A stretch of 64,000 nucleotides of DNA from Epilithonimonas lactis. GTDB lineage: Bacteria > Bacteroidota > Bacteroidia > Flavobacteriales > Weeksellaceae. The translations under genes were made by a program, and so were the position numbers. Where the stretch lies: assembly GCF_900110605.1 (NCBI RefSeq), contig NZ_FOFI01000003.1, positions 744,001 through 808,000 of the forward strand, written 5' to 3'. The notes below the pieces were generated by a model. It was not told where the DNA came from. It was given only the letters and a program-made list of their open reading frames with translations, and ran no database searches. Below, piece after piece: positions 33,247 to 42,659 of the stretch (its first letter is position 1; each line of letters starts with the position of its first letter).

Positions 33247-35232
33247 TTATTCCTCTTTTAAAAGCTTTAGCCTTCGGTTTATGTAGATTAAAGTATTTTC
33301 TCTAAACTCTTCATACCAAGAATCAGACAATATATCTGCAGGGTCTACTTTTTCAAATCCGAAATTCGCACTAATTAATCCTACTTGAATACCAAATTCG
33401 CGAACTGCTATATTAGGATATTCTAAATAAGTATGCGTCATTATTGCTACTGCTTCATCTTGAGTGTATTCTTCATCGGGAATCAGTTCAAAAATGGCAC
33501 TAGGCAAAAAAGACAGTGCGTTCAATATCGCTTCGCCAATTAGATTCATATTTCCAACTTTATAATATTCTTCAATAGCATCACTAAAACCTTTTGCAAA
33601 AATCAAATCCATTATCTCATAAAATTCTGACGATATTGAGTGATTTTGGGACATAAGATGATTCAGATACCTGTTCAATGGATAAGTTTGTCGAAGGGTT
33701 AAATATTTATCATAATGCAATAGAAATTTTAATAAGTCTTGTAATTTTAACACACATTTTGTAAGTGTACTTGAATCAGCAAATTTGACGATTGGAGTAT
33801 ACTTTTTAAGCAATACAAGAATTGTTTTTTCGTCATGAATTTCTTTAGCTTTAATCAAATAGTATAAGCTTTTGAAATGGTTATCTAATTCAAGTCGATA
33901 TTCAAAAAATTCAATAGCAGTATTCTTTAAATTATCATCTTTCTCAAAATTAGAAGCTAATAAATTAGTTTTAAAATCAAGCATAAATAAATTCTCGGGA
34001 TCAATGCTCAAACCTTTATCAATAAAGTATAATGATTCATCAATCTTACCGAGTTTCTCATAAGTATATGCAATCCAAAAATATCCAACCGGATATCCAT
34101 TCATCATTTCTTCTTCCTGTTCATTTGATTTTAACATGAGGGATAATCCCTCGGTATGTTTTTTATAAATATGAGAGAGGGTTACACCTTTGCTAAATAA
34201 TGCCTGTGGAAGTTTGGGATTAATTTTTAAAGCTTTGTCATAACAAACAATTTCTTCCTCATGATTATGTAAGTCATAGTATATTGAGCCTAAATTTTTC
34301 CATGCTTGGGCATTGTTTGGATTTATCTTTAAGCATAGTTTATATTGTTGAACAGCTTCTTCCAGTTTACCCAAACTTTTTAAAGTATTAGCAAAATTGT
34401 AATGTCTAACTTCATTATCATTTCCCTCTAAAAGATACTTATAAAAAATATTTTTCGCTTCAATGAGCTTGCCTTTGCTTCCTGTTGCAGCACCATCTTC
34501 TGCCAAAATACAAGCTTTTGTTAAATATTGATTTTCTGTACCAGCATTTTCAATACATTTATTAATCGTTTGTAATGCATCCTTGTAATTAAAGGACATA
34601 TATTGACTATGTGCCAAACCTTCAAGTATTACTACATAATTTTTATGTTCTTCCTTTAAAAGGCTTCTAAAATAGAAAGAAGCATCCTCATATTTACCAG
34701 CATAATAATTTCGCCAAGCTAAAACCTCTGTATTCGACAATTCTGTATATTCTAATGCTCTTACGCCGTCAATTAATGTTTTTATGCTAAAAATATCTTG
34801 AACATATTTTGTAACAACATTCCAATCAATCTGACTTAACTTATTAGCCCTTGGAATATTAATCCTAACCATTTTTTGTACTTTAGTTAGGTCAAGATTT
34901 AAATCGTTGTACCAATACCAATAAGCTTCCTTGTCCTCTTGCACGTATGCAACCAGCAAGACAGGTTCAAGTTTAGTATTAAACAATCCTAATGTTGACT
35001 GTTTAATAGATATTGAAACATGTTCTTTGTTAGATTCTTTCTCTTTGCTTTTTAATTGTACAGAAAAATTTAATCCTGTCACTTGTCCATTTACAGATAT
35101 GTGGGTTATGTAATCTATTCCATAGTCGTGGTCTGGTTTATCTGCAAACCATTCATTCGGCAAATAATTATTATAAAACTTGTTGGACTCTGTTTCTAAA
35201 ATGTGGTTTCTATGTCTGTTTGGTTTGCTCAT
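33247..35232 (-). CDS. DUF4365 nuclease-like domain with TPR repeats
   Basis: 661 residues. The N-terminal about 150 match DUF4365, a PD-(D/E)xK-like fold: E in I-L-E-T-E-S near 14, D-Y-G-I-D near 36-40 and the catalytic-type F-S-V-Q-L-K-S near 56-62. About 12 TPR-like units follow (about 160-480; for instance A-W-K-N-L-G-S-I-Y-Y-D and A-L-F-S-K-G-V-T), then a helical C-terminus. DUF4365 proteins occur in defence-related and accessory loci, but the biological role is not proven. It stands alone between a decayed antiporter and a two-component system, which suits an accessory gene. Confidence 0.82.
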   Translation of the reverse strand: MSKPNRHRNHILETESNKFYNNYLPNEWFADKPDHDYGIDYITHISVNGQVTGLNFSVQLKSKEKESNKEHVSISIKQSTLGLFNTKLEPVLLVAYVQEDKEAYWYWYNDLNLDLTKVQKMVRINIPRANKLSQIDWNVVTKYVQDIFSIKTLIDGVRALEYTELSNTEVLAWRNYYAGKYEDASFYFRSLLKEEHKNYVVILEGLAHSQYMSFNYKDALQTINKCIENAGTENQYLTKACILAEDGAATGSKGKLIEAKNIFYKYLLEGNDNEVRHYNFANTLKSLGKLEEAVQQYKLCLKINPNNAQAWKNLGSIYYDLHNHEEEIVCYDKALKINPKLPQALFSKGVTLSHIYKKHTEGLSLMLKSNEQEEEMMNGYPVGYFWIAYTYEKLGKIDESLYFIDKGLSIDPENLFMLDFKTNLLASNFEKDDNLKNTAIEFFEYRLELDNHFKSLYYLIKAKEIHDEKTILVLLKKYTPIVKFADSSTLTKCVLKLQDLLKFLLHYDKYLTLRQTYPLNRYLNHLMSQNHSISSEFYEIMDLIFAKGFSDAIEEYYKVGNMNLIGEAILNALSFLPSAIFELIPDEEYTQDEAVAIMTHTYLEYPNIAVREFGIQVGLISANFGFEKVDPADILSDSWYEEFRENTLIYINRRLKLLKEE

Positions 35233-35693
35233 TGGAATAAAGTTCTCGACTCAATTAGTGATGAGCATAAAAATACATATTGCGGTAAACATATAAAAAT
35301 TATCTACAGGGTATCATAGTGTCTCAACTTTATTTTGCATCCGATCGAAAAGATAAGTGGGATAATTGCATTTCCTCAAAAGATATTTTTTTCCACAAAA
35401 CAAAAAAATTAATTTTATTGTTCATAGAGAAGTAAAATTAATTTTTCAGTGTAAAAATAGGTCTGGTACGTTTAAGTATATAGTAAAAAATAGTTTTGCA
35501 AACTTGATTACGCATTGTTATTAGGAGAAAAGTCCAAAGTACGATAAGATATTTTAGGATTTTTGCTTAGCAAAACATAGCTTAAATACCATATAATACG
35601 TTCAAAATATTATCAAGCAATTCCAATAATTATTATTGCCTCATTGGGTTTTGTTGAACTTAAATTGGCGAGATAAAGAATGTAACAGATAAA
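35233..35693. other. intergenic stretch, no gene recognised
   Basis: 461 bp of very AT-rich DNA between the start of the DUF4365-TPR gene and the end of the LytTR regulator gene. I see no ORF with recognisable content, no repeat shared with the rest of the window and no clear terminator. It includes the promoter region of the DUF4365 gene. Confidence 0.5.
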
Positions 35694-36386
35694 CTATCTT
35701 AACAATTTTAAAATATTTATCTTAAACATTTTCCCAATTGGAATTTGGTAATTTGAAATAAATATAATGTTTCCTTCTATACTGTTAATCTGCTTTGGAG
35801 CAACGGCAAATGATTTATGAACTTGCACAAAATCGTTTTTGGGCAATTGTTCTAAAAAAGTAGAAAATTTTTCACGAATGGTAATGGTTTCAGTCGTGGT
35901 TATTATTTTGGTATAGTTGCCCGTTGCTTCTATGTATAAAATATTTTCTGTTTCCAGTTGAATGTGTTTTTTATTGCTTTGGACAAAAATTCGGTTAGAA
36001 CCCTCACTTTTTTCATTAGTTACAACCTTTTGATTAACAGAACCAATCGCTTTATTTACAGCTTTTAAAAACCGTTCAAAACCAAAAGGTTTTAGCAGGT
36101 AATCCGAAATGTTGTATTCATATCCTTCCAGAGCGAATTCCTGATAAGCAGTTGTTACGATTACCTTGGGTGGGTTTTGCAAGATTTTCAGAAATTCAAA
36201 ACCTTTCAAAACAGGCATGTTCAAATCTAAAAAAATTAAATCTACTTTGTTTTTGCTCAGATAATCAAAGGCTTCCAAAGCATCATAACAGTTTTTCATC
36301 AACTGCATATTCGGCAATAAATCGCAATATCCTTTAATGATGTCGTGGGCAATATGTTCATCATCGATGATTAAATAGCTTATCAT
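35694..36386 (-). CDS. LytTR-family response regulator
   Basis: 230 residues. An N-terminal receiver domain with D8-D9, phospho-acceptor Asp in L-I-F-L-D-L-N-M-P near 54, T-T-A near 78 and Lys in L-L-K-P-F near 99. A C-terminal LytTR DNA-binding domain (about 130-230) has Y-I-E-A-T-G-N-Y-T-K and F-V-Q-V-H-K-S-F. It overlaps the histidine kinase gene by 4 bp, forming a two-component pair. The target genes are unknown; the divergent metallophosphoesterase gene at 37393 is a candidate. Confidence 0.92.
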   Translation of the reverse strand: MISYLIIDDEHIAHDIIKGYCDLLPNMQLMKNCYDALEAFDYLSKNKVDLIFLDLNMPVLKGFEFLKILQNPPKVIVTTAYQEFALEGYEYNISDYLLKPFGFERFLKAVNKAIGSVNQKVVTNEKSEGSNRIFVQSNKKHIQLETENILYIEATGNYTKIITTTETITIREKFSTFLEQLPKNDFVQVHKSFAVAPKQINSIEGNIIFISNYQIPIGKMFKINILKLLR

Positions 36387-37189
36387 AATTGTTTTAAAAT
36401 TAGTTGGGCTTGATATACATTTTCTGTTTCCGAAAAAGTCAATTCGTATTGATTGGGATAAATTAATTCTAATCTTCTTTTCAAGTTTTTCAAGCCAATT
36501 CCTGATTGGTTTTCGGCTTTATCATAATTATTTTCAATGGTGAAACATATTTCTTTTTGAGATGTAGTCAAACTCATTTTTATATACGCATCCTCTCTTA
36601 AATTTTCTACGCCGTGTTTGAACGCATTTTCTAAAAGAATGATAAATAGCAGTGGAACAACTTTCCGATTTTCATCAATTTTACATTTAAAATCAACGTT
36701 TATCTGTTTGTGGTAACGCATTTTGTGGAGTTCGATATAGTTTTTCAAAAAATCAATTTCTTCCTGTATTGTAACTGTTTCTTTTTCGCCTTCATAAATG
36801 CTGTAGCGCATCATATCTGAAAGTTTCAGTATCAATTCTTGTGCTTTTTTGGGGTCTTTTGCAATCATACCGTACAAATTATTGAGCATATTGAAAAAGA
36901 AATGCGGACTGACCTGGCTTTTCAAAAGCATTAATTCGGCTTTGGTTTTTTCGTTTTTCAGTTTGGAAATAAAAATAATCTGACGAACTAGCCAAAAAAC
37001 ACCCAAACTAAATAGAAACAAGTAATAAAAAACAACAAGAAATACGACATTTGGATGGTAATTTCCTAAAAACATAACGGATTTATCTCCCGTAAAAATC
37101 ACTTCATAAACCGTGATTATTACAGGAACAATTGCCATTAATAAAAGCGCAATCACAATCCATTTATTATTTTTTTTCAGAATCATCAT
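36383..37189 (-). CDS. LytS/YehU-type sensor histidine kinase
   Basis: 268 residues. Two membrane segments (about 10-30 and 45-70), then a His_kinase domain with the phospho-accepting H in Q-V-S-P-H-F-F-F-N-M-L-N-N-L (about 91-104) and an ATPase part with E-N-A-F-K-H-G and G-I-G-L-K-N-L-K-R-R-L. It lacks a periplasmic sensor domain, so it senses through the membrane part or a partner. It is paired with the LytTR regulator by a 4-bp overlap. Confidence 0.92.
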   Translation of the reverse strand: MMILKKNNKWIVIALLLMAIVPVIITVYEVIFTGDKSVMFLGNYHPNVVFLVVFYYLFLFSLGVFWLVRQIIFISKLKNEKTKAELMLLKSQVSPHFFFNMLNNLYGMIAKDPKKAQELILKLSDMMRYSIYEGEKETVTIQEEIDFLKNYIELHKMRYHKQINVDFKCKIDENRKVVPLLFIILLENAFKHGVENLREDAYIKMSLTTSQKEICFTIENNYDKAENQSGIGLKNLKRRLELIYPNQYELTFSETENVYQAQLILKQL

Positions 37190-37392
37190 ACTGCAATATT
37201 ACAACTATAAATTGCCCAGCGCAATAACGTTGACAAACAACCCTTACAATGTTTTGAACCTTTGAAAATGAGTGATAAAAGCAATTTGAGTTGATGCAAA
37301 TACTGTTTGTCCAATTGCAGAAGTCGTTTGTCACAAAGGTTTTGAAAACGGAATCAGCTTTTTTAGGTTTGCTGAAATTAAAATTAAAGAAA

Positions 37393-38565
37393 ATGAAAAA
37401 ACGAATTTTTAGATATTTAAAACATATTGTAGTTACCTTTCTGATACTTGGTGTTTTGGCAATCTCATTTGGGTTGTATCACGGAGCCAGTTTTCGGTAT
37501 GCAGAAAATCCTGAAATGATGAATTGGGATAAAGATGGCCCATATATTTTTGATAAAAATGACAGCGTTGTAACTGAAAATTACGTCAGAGGAAATCAAG
37601 ATGATGGATTTTATTTACACCAAAAAGATTATCCTTTGGATTCAAAAATCTCAACCTATTGCTATTTTCCATTAGATTCAACACGATTTGAATTTACCAT
37701 CAACAACAAAATCGAAATCCCGAAAAATACCTATAATGACAACTCTAAAATTTTAGCTATTTCTGATATTGAAAGCGGTTTTAAAACTTTTCGTGATTTT
37801 TTGATTACCAATAAAGTCGTTGACAATAAGCTAAATTGGACATTTGGAAATGGACATCTTGTTTTGCTTGGAGATTTTGTGGACAGGGATTTTTCTACTA
37901 CGCAAGTTCTTTGGTTTATTTACAAATTGGAGCAAGAAGCAAAAGAAAAAGGTGGAAATGTTCATTACATTTTGGGAAACCACGAACTGAAAAATATGCA
38001 GGGAAATTTTGAAAATACTTCACCGAAATATTATCACGTTTCTTCTATCCTAAAGAAAAAACAAACCGATTTATATGGAATTAATTCCCATCTTGGAAAA
38101 TGGATGTCGAGCAAAAACGCGATTGAAAAAATCAACGGAATTCTCTTTGCCCACGGCGGAATACATCCAGATTTAGCAGGTTATAAAACAAATCTGGACG
38201 ATATCAATCAAATTATCCGTAGCAATTATTATAAACCTTACTATCCGAATCCGCAGAAAAACTTGGAGCAATTGTTAATTTCTTCTCACAAAGGAATTGC
38301 TTGGTACAGAGGTTATTTTAAAGATAATTTGACCCAGGAAGAAGTAGAACGAGGATTAAATAAATTCAGTGCAAAATCAATCGTTGTTGGGCATACACTA
38401 CAATCAAAAGTCAATAGAAAATACAAAGAAAAAGTAATAGGAATTGATGTAAAACACCCAAAAGATTACTCTAAAAGTCTTCCCAACCAAAAATCAGAAG
38501 GTCTGTTGATTGAAGGAAATAAATATTACAGAGTTTTGCATAATGGAGAAAAGAAAGAGATATAG
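37393..38565 (+). CDS. membrane-anchored calcineurin-like metallophosphoesterase
   Basis: 390 residues from the ATG of MKKRIFRY; an upstream in-frame start at 37291 adds 34 residues without signal features and is rejected. One N-terminal anchor (about 8-28). Metal-binding motifs are visible: I-S-D-I-E-S near 120 (degenerate DxH), G-D-F-V-D-R (GDxxDR), G-N-H-E (GNHE), then F-A-H-G-G-I-H and V-V-G-H-T. It would hydrolyse a phosphoester outside the cytoplasmic membrane; the substrate is unknown. It is divergent from the LytS/LytTR genes. Confidence 0.88.
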   Translation: MKKRIFRYLKHIVVTFLILGVLAISFGLYHGASFRYAENPEMMNWDKDGPYIFDKNDSVVTENYVRGNQDDGFYLHQKDYPLDSKISTYCYFPLDSTRFEFTINNKIEIPKNTYNDNSKILAISDIESGFKTFRDFLITNKVVDNKLNWTFGNGHLVLLGDFVDRDFSTTQVLWFIYKLEQEAKEKGGNVHYILGNHELKNMQGNFENTSPKYYHVSSILKKKQTDLYGINSHLGKWMSSKNAIEKINGILFAHGGIHPDLAGYKTNLDDINQIIRSNYYKPYYPNPQKNLEQLLISSHKGIAWYRGYFKDNLTQEEVERGLNKFSAKSIVVGHTLQSKVNRKYKEKVIGIDVKHPKDYSKSLPNQKSEGLLIEGNKYYRVLHNGEKKEI

Positions 38566-38720
38566 AATGAACATTTTTATATTGAATCACCAAAAAACAC
38601 TATTTAATCTAAATGTGTTTGCATTGCAGGTGTATTTACTATTGGCATTGATTTATCTTAGACCAGTTAAATCCGTTGCATTCGTAGCACGCAACGGAAA
38701 CTAAACTACTAACCATTTTT

Positions 38721-38806
38721 TTATTTAATGGTTTCTAATTTCTGAATCATTGTTTTTGCAGCTTCTGAATTTGGTTCTAACGCTAAAGCTTTCTGATATG
38801 ATTTTA
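38721..38806 (-). pseudogene. remnant of a TPR-containing protein C-terminus
   Basis: Minus-strand translation gives a TPR-like tail (L-K-S-Y-Q-K-A-L-A-L-E-P-N-S-E-A-A) followed by M-I-Q-K-L-E-T-I-K and a stop at 38721-38723. Nothing recognisable lies upstream of it, so only the last about 28 codons remain. Such tails occur at the ends of serine-hydrolase and peptidase genes in Flavobacteria. The rest of 38566-39080 holds no gene I can name; a short GC-richer patch sits near 38985-39035. Confidence 0.5.
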
Positions 38807-39080
38807 AGCGACGATATACTTTATTGTATCAATTCAATATCAATAGAATTTCACCAGATCATCACAAAAAACGGAGATTTTGTTTTAATTATTCACGTTG
38901 AATTATAATTTAAACATCATATAATATCCTCAAAATGTTATCTATATCTGTCAATAAATGATTTGAATAAATTCCTTTGGAGCTCACCAACAGCCAAATG
39001 GCGCCTGCGGAAGACAGTTGGCGCTATTTCTTGTTTGTGTTAATAGAAATTTACATAATTTTATTTCCTAATTGAAAAAA

Positions 39081-39710
39081 ATGAACAACCCCGTTTTATT
39101 AAAAGAATTTCCTAATTCAAAAGATTTGCTGGATAAACTCTACCAAAACGGTATTACAAAGGCCTACCGCGAAGGCGACATCATTCTCGATGAAAACGCT
39201 TCTATCCGCTCTATTCCTATTGTGATGAAGGGAATGATAAAAGTAATGCGTACCGAGGAAGATGGTCGGGAGATTTTGCTGTACTACATCAAAGCCGGAG
39301 AAAGCTGTATTATGTCTTTTCTTGGCGGTATGCATAAAGAAAAAAGCATCGTAAAAGCCGAAGTGGAAGAAGATGCCGAAATTCTGTTTTTACCGGTGGA
39401 TAAAGTTTCGCTTTTTATTAAAGAATATCCCGAATGGCTCGACTATATTTTCAGACTGTATCACAAACGCTTTGAAGAATTGCTTGATATTATCAACGCC
39501 ATAGCCTTTAAAAAAGTAGATGAAAGACTTCTTAATTTATTGTATAAAAAATCGTCAAACCTTAGTTCAAAAACTATTATTATAACCCACGAGCAGCTTG
39601 CCAACGAATTGGGAACGGCAAGAGTGGTGGTTTCCAGACTCTTGAAACAACTCGAAGATTCAGGAAAATTAAAACTTGGACGTAACAAAATCACACTTTC
39701 AGAAAATTAA
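39081..39710 (+). CDS. Crp/Fnr-family regulator of the sulfur regulon (copy 2)
   Basis: 209 residues from the ATG of MNNPVLL; a TTG three codons upstream is less likely. It is very similar to the regulator at 15683-16315 throughout, including the single cysteine in G-E-S-C-I-M-S and recognition helix T-A-R-V-V-V-S-R-L-L-K-Q-L (one residue different). It lies directly upstream of two promoters carrying the shared operator. The N-terminal about 15 residues and the linker before the HTH differ most, so the two copies may answer to different signals while binding the same sites (inference). Confidence 0.9.
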   Translation: MNNPVLLKEFPNSKDLLDKLYQNGITKAYREGDIILDENASIRSIPIVMKGMIKVMRTEEDGREILLYYIKAGESCIMSFLGGMHKEKSIVKAEVEEDAEILFLPVDKVSLFIKEYPEWLDYIFRLYHKRFEELLDIINAIAFKKVDERLLNLLYKKSSNLSSKTIIITHEQLANELGTARVVVSRLLKQLEDSGKLKLGRNKITLSEN

Positions 39711-39716
39711 TTATTC

Positions 39717-39764
39717 TTATGTAACAAAAGTAGCGGTACGTGTTCTACAAGATTTTCAATTTTG
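39717..39764 (+). promoter_or_regulatory. Fnr-type operator and promoter of tauE copy 2
   Basis: TTATGTAACAAAAGTAGC followed by GGTA (39717-39738), with half-sites GTAAC-N4-GTAGC centred at 39727.5; TTTG at 39761-39764 lies 33.5 bp downstream. Predicted start near 39769, 14 bp before the ATG at 39783. Confidence 0.75.
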
Positions 39765-39782
39765 CATCATAAATAAAAGCAA

Positions 39783-40577
39783 ATGGAAATTTTTGGCTAT
39801 ATCGCTTCAGTTTTAATTGGGATTTCTTTAGGATTAATTGGCGGTGGAGGAAGTATTCTTACCGTTCCGGTCTTAGTCTATCTTTTTGGATTGGATGCAT
39901 TTTTAGCAACTGAATATTCACTTTTCATCGTCGGAATCAGCAGTATTGTAGGTTCTTTTGCTTACTTTAAAAAAGGTCTGGTCAATCTGAAAAGAGCTTT
40001 CATTTTTGGAATCCCTTCTATTATTTCAATTTTTCTAACCCGAAATTATCTTGTTCCACTTATTCCTGATGAAGTTTTCAGCATCAGCAATTTTGTGGTG
40101 ACCAAGAATATTTTTCTGCTTCTCATTTTTGCTGGTTTAATGATTTTAGCATCGTATAAAATGATTAAAAAAAGTCCAAAATTAGAATTACAGGCTGTAG
40201 AAATTGATAAAAACAAAACAATTTTGGCCGCAGGTGAAGGCTTTGTAGTGGGAATTCTTACCGGACTTGTCGGCGCAGGTGGTGGATTTATGATTATTCC
40301 CGCACTCGTTAATTTGCTGAAGACACCAATGAAAGTAGCCATTGGAACTTCTCTGGTGATTATTTCTCTCAATTCTCTTATCGGTTTTTTCTTATCTATA
40401 AAAAATATCGAAATCGACTGGAAACTTCTGGCTACTATTTCTTCCATCGCCATTATCGGGATAATTATTGGTGCTCAACTTTCGAAAAAGATTGACGGAG
40501 AAAAACTGAAACCCGCTTTTGGATGGTTTATTTTGATAATGGGCATTTACATTATTGTGAAAGAATTATTCATCTAA
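39783..40577 (+). CDS. TauE/SafE-family exporter (copy 2)
   Basis: 264 residues, collinear with the exporter at 14815-15609 and sharing both glycine-rich loops (GLIGGGGSILTVPVL and GLVGAGGGFMIIPAL). About eight membrane segments. By family it exports sulfite or organosulfur anions. It has its own Fnr-type promoter and is separated from the next such promoter by only 6 bp beyond its stop codon. Confidence 0.92.
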   Translation: MEIFGYIASVLIGISLGLIGGGGSILTVPVLVYLFGLDAFLATEYSLFIVGISSIVGSFAYFKKGLVNLKRAFIFGIPSIISIFLTRNYLVPLIPDEVFSISNFVVTKNIFLLLIFAGLMILASYKMIKKSPKLELQAVEIDKNKTILAAGEGFVVGILTGLVGAGGGFMIIPALVNLLKTPMKVAIGTSLVIISLNSLIGFFLSIKNIEIDWKLLATISSIAIIGIIIGAQLSKKIDGEKLKPAFGWFILIMGIYIIVKELFI

Positions 40578-40583
40578 AATACT

Positions 40584-40631
40584 TATGTAACAAAAGTAGC
40601 GGTACAGAAATTTCTAAACCGAGAACTTTGT
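40584..40631 (+). promoter_or_regulatory. Fnr-type operator and promoter of the second CstB-like operon
   Basis: TTATGTAACAAAAGTAGC followed by GGTACAG (from 40584), centre 40594.5. TTTG at 40628-40631 in GAGAACTTTG keeps the 33.5-bp distance. Predicted start near 40636, 25 bp before the ATG at 40661. Confidence 0.75.
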
Positions 40632-40660
40632 ATCAATAAAAAATTTAAAAAAATAGAATA

Positions 40661-42073
40661 ATGAATATAGAACAAATTTATACCGGATGTCTTGCCCAGG
40701 GAGCTTACTATATTGTTTCAAACGGAGAAGCAGCGATTATTGACCCGTTAAGAGAAACCCAGCCTTACATCGAAAGATTGCAAAAAGACGGCGTTGTTTT
40801 AAAGTATATTTTTGAAACCCACTTCCATGCAGATTTTGTGAGCGGTCATGTCGATTTAAGTAAAAAAACAAAGGCACCAATCATCTACGGACCAACCGCA
40901 AAACCAGAGTTTGAAACTATTATTGCAGAAGACAATCAGGTTTTTGAATTGGGAAATATCAAAATAAAAGTGCTTCACACGCCAGGTCATACGATGGAAA
41001 GTTCGTCTTTTTTATTAATGGATGAAAAAGGAAAAGAAACAGCACTATTCAGTGGAGACACTTTGTTTTTGGGTGACGTCGGTCGTCCGGATTTGGCTCA
41101 AAAAGCGGCGAATCTTACGCAGGAAGAATTAGCAGGTTTGCTTTACGACAGTTTATACGAAAAAATATTGCCATTAGAAGATGATATTATTGTATATCCA
41201 GCGCACGGAGCAGGTTCTGCCTGCGGAAAAAATATGCAGAAAGAAACGCTTGACAGCTTAGGAAATCAGAAGAAAACAAACTATGCGCTTAACCAAAAAG
41301 ATAAGAAAAGCTTCATAAAAGCAGTTACAGATGGGCTTCTGCCGCCACCTGCTTATTTTGGGGTGAATGTTGCGATGAATAAAAAAGGCTACGAAAGTTT
41401 TGATGAAGTTTTATCTAAAGGACTTCACGCATTGTTTCCTGACGAATTCGAAGAAACCGCGGAACACACCGCAGCTTTATTGTTAGATGTACGGAACAAT
41501 AATGATTTTGCTAAAGGCCTCATTCCGCAATCTGTAAATATTGGTTTAGACGGAGATTTTGCACCTTGGGTTGGAGCTCTTATTGTAGATGTACAACAAC
41601 CGATTTTATTGATTACAGACGAAAATCAGGAGCAAGAAGCAGTTACAAGATTGAGTCGTGTAGGTTTTGATAATGTGATTGGTTTTTTAAAAGGCGGTTT
41701 CGATGCGTGGAAAAACAGCGGTAAAGAAATCGATACTGTGAATAGAATTTCTGCTAAGGAATTTGAGAAAGAAATCTCGGGAAAAGAGGTAAAAATTATC
41801 GATGTGAGAAATGAATCCGAATACAGTGCAGAACATATGGATGAAGCTTTCAACAAGCCTTTAGCTTATATCAATCAATGGATTAACACATTAGATTCTA
41901 AAGAACATTTCTACTTACATTGTGCAGGAGGATACAGAAGTATGATGGCTGCGAGTATTTTGCAGGCAAGAGGATACAGGAATTTTAGCGAAATTGCAGG
42001 TGGTTTTGGCGAAATTGCAAAAACGGCAGTTCCGAAAAGCGATTTTGTTTGTCAGAGTAAAGTTTTAAAATAA
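40661..42073 (+). CDS. CstB-like persulfide dioxygenase-rhodanese fusion (copy 2)
   Basis: 470 residues with the same three-part layout as the protein at 9331: MBL domain with H54-x-H56-x-D58 and HTPGHT, a central rhodanese fold without the active cysteine (I-T-D-E-N-Q-E at the loop), and a C-terminal rhodanese with H-C-A-G-G-Y-R. The active loop residues differ (CAGGYR against CQSGDR), which suggests a different sulfur acceptor or donor. It heads an operon with the YeeE pair instead of the rhodanese/methyltransferase/thioredoxin genes of copy 1. Confidence 0.92.
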   Translation: MNIEQIYTGCLAQGAYYIVSNGEAAIIDPLRETQPYIERLQKDGVVLKYIFETHFHADFVSGHVDLSKKTKAPIIYGPTAKPEFETIIAEDNQVFELGNIKIKVLHTPGHTMESSSFLLMDEKGKETALFSGDTLFLGDVGRPDLAQKAANLTQEELAGLLYDSLYEKILPLEDDIIVYPAHGAGSACGKNMQKETLDSLGNQKKTNYALNQKDKKSFIKAVTDGLLPPPAYFGVNVAMNKKGYESFDEVLSKGLHALFPDEFEETAEHTAALLLDVRNNNDFAKGLIPQSVNIGLDGDFAPWVGALIVDVQQPILLITDENQEQEAVTRLSRVGFDNVIGFLKGGFDAWKNSGKEIDTVNRISAKEFEKEISGKEVKIIDVRNESEYSAEHMDEAFNKPLAYINQWINTLDSKEHFYLHCAGGYRSMMAASILQARGYRNFSEIAGGFGEIAKTAVPKSDFVCQSKVLK

Positions 42074-42084
42074 AAATAAAATTA

Positions 42085-42648
42085 ATGTTAGAATTAATAA
42101 AAGAACCTTGGCCGTGGTATGTTGCAGGACCTCTCATCGGCCTTACAGTTCCTGTTTTGCTGATTTTAGGGAATAAATCTTTCGGAATAAGCTCTTCTTT
42201 GAGACATATTTGTGCGGCTTGTATTCCTGCGAATATCAGTTTTTTTAAATATGACTGGAAGAAAGAATTATGGAATCTGTTTTTCGTTTTCGGAATTTTT
42301 CTGGGTGGAATAATCGCTTCTCATTATCTCATCAACAACGCAGAAATTTCGGTAAATCCTAAACTGAAAGCAGAATTAGCGACTTACGGAATTACGGATT
42401 TCAGCAATCTCGTTCCCGCTCAGCTGATGAATTTTGCAAGTCTGTTAACTTTGAGAGGTTTCATTACAATGGTAGTCGGAGGTTTTCTCGTAGGTTTCGG
42501 AACCCGATATGCAGGAGGTTGCACCAGCGGTCACGCTATTATGGGATTATCCAATTTACAATTACCGTCGCTTATTGCAGCAATCTGCTTTATGGCAGGA
42601 GGTTTTTTAATGGCAAATGTCATTCTGCCGATTATTCTTTCACTTTAA
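42085..42648 (+). CDS. YeeE/YedE family transporter subunit (copy 2)
   Basis: 187 residues, same length as its paralogue at 14055 and with the same G-G-C-T-S-G-H-A-I-M-G loop and H-I-C-A-A-C-I-P motif. It is 11 bp downstream of the CstB-like gene and 11 bp before the DUF6691 gene. Predicted role: half of a thiosulfate/sulfur-compound channel in the cytoplasmic membrane. Confidence 0.9.
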   Translation: MLELIKEPWPWYVAGPLIGLTVPVLLILGNKSFGISSSLRHICAACIPANISFFKYDWKKELWNLFFVFGIFLGGIIASHYLINNAEISVNPKLKAELATYGITDFSNLVPAQLMNFASLLTLRGFITMVVGGFLVGFGTRYAGGCTSGHAIMGLSNLQLPSLIAAICFMAGGFLMANVILPIILSL

Positions 42649-42659
42649 TAATTTTAAAA

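Noticed and set aside
37291-37392. N-terminal extension of the metallophosphoesterase
   Set aside because: The extension precedes a clean signal anchor starting at 37393, so the anchor would not be N-terminal.
38510-38704. 64-residue open frame after the metallophosphoesterase gene
   Set aside because: It overlaps the end of that gene in another frame and shows no family or upstream signal.
38985-39040. GC-richer patch with GGCGCC repeats before the second Crp/Fnr gene
   Set aside because: The pairing is weak and there is no T tail, so I do not call a terminator or an att site.
42519-42659. Extended frame upstream of the second DUF6691 gene
   Set aside because: It lies wholly inside the previous gene, and the paralogue at 14043 begins at the equivalent of 42660.
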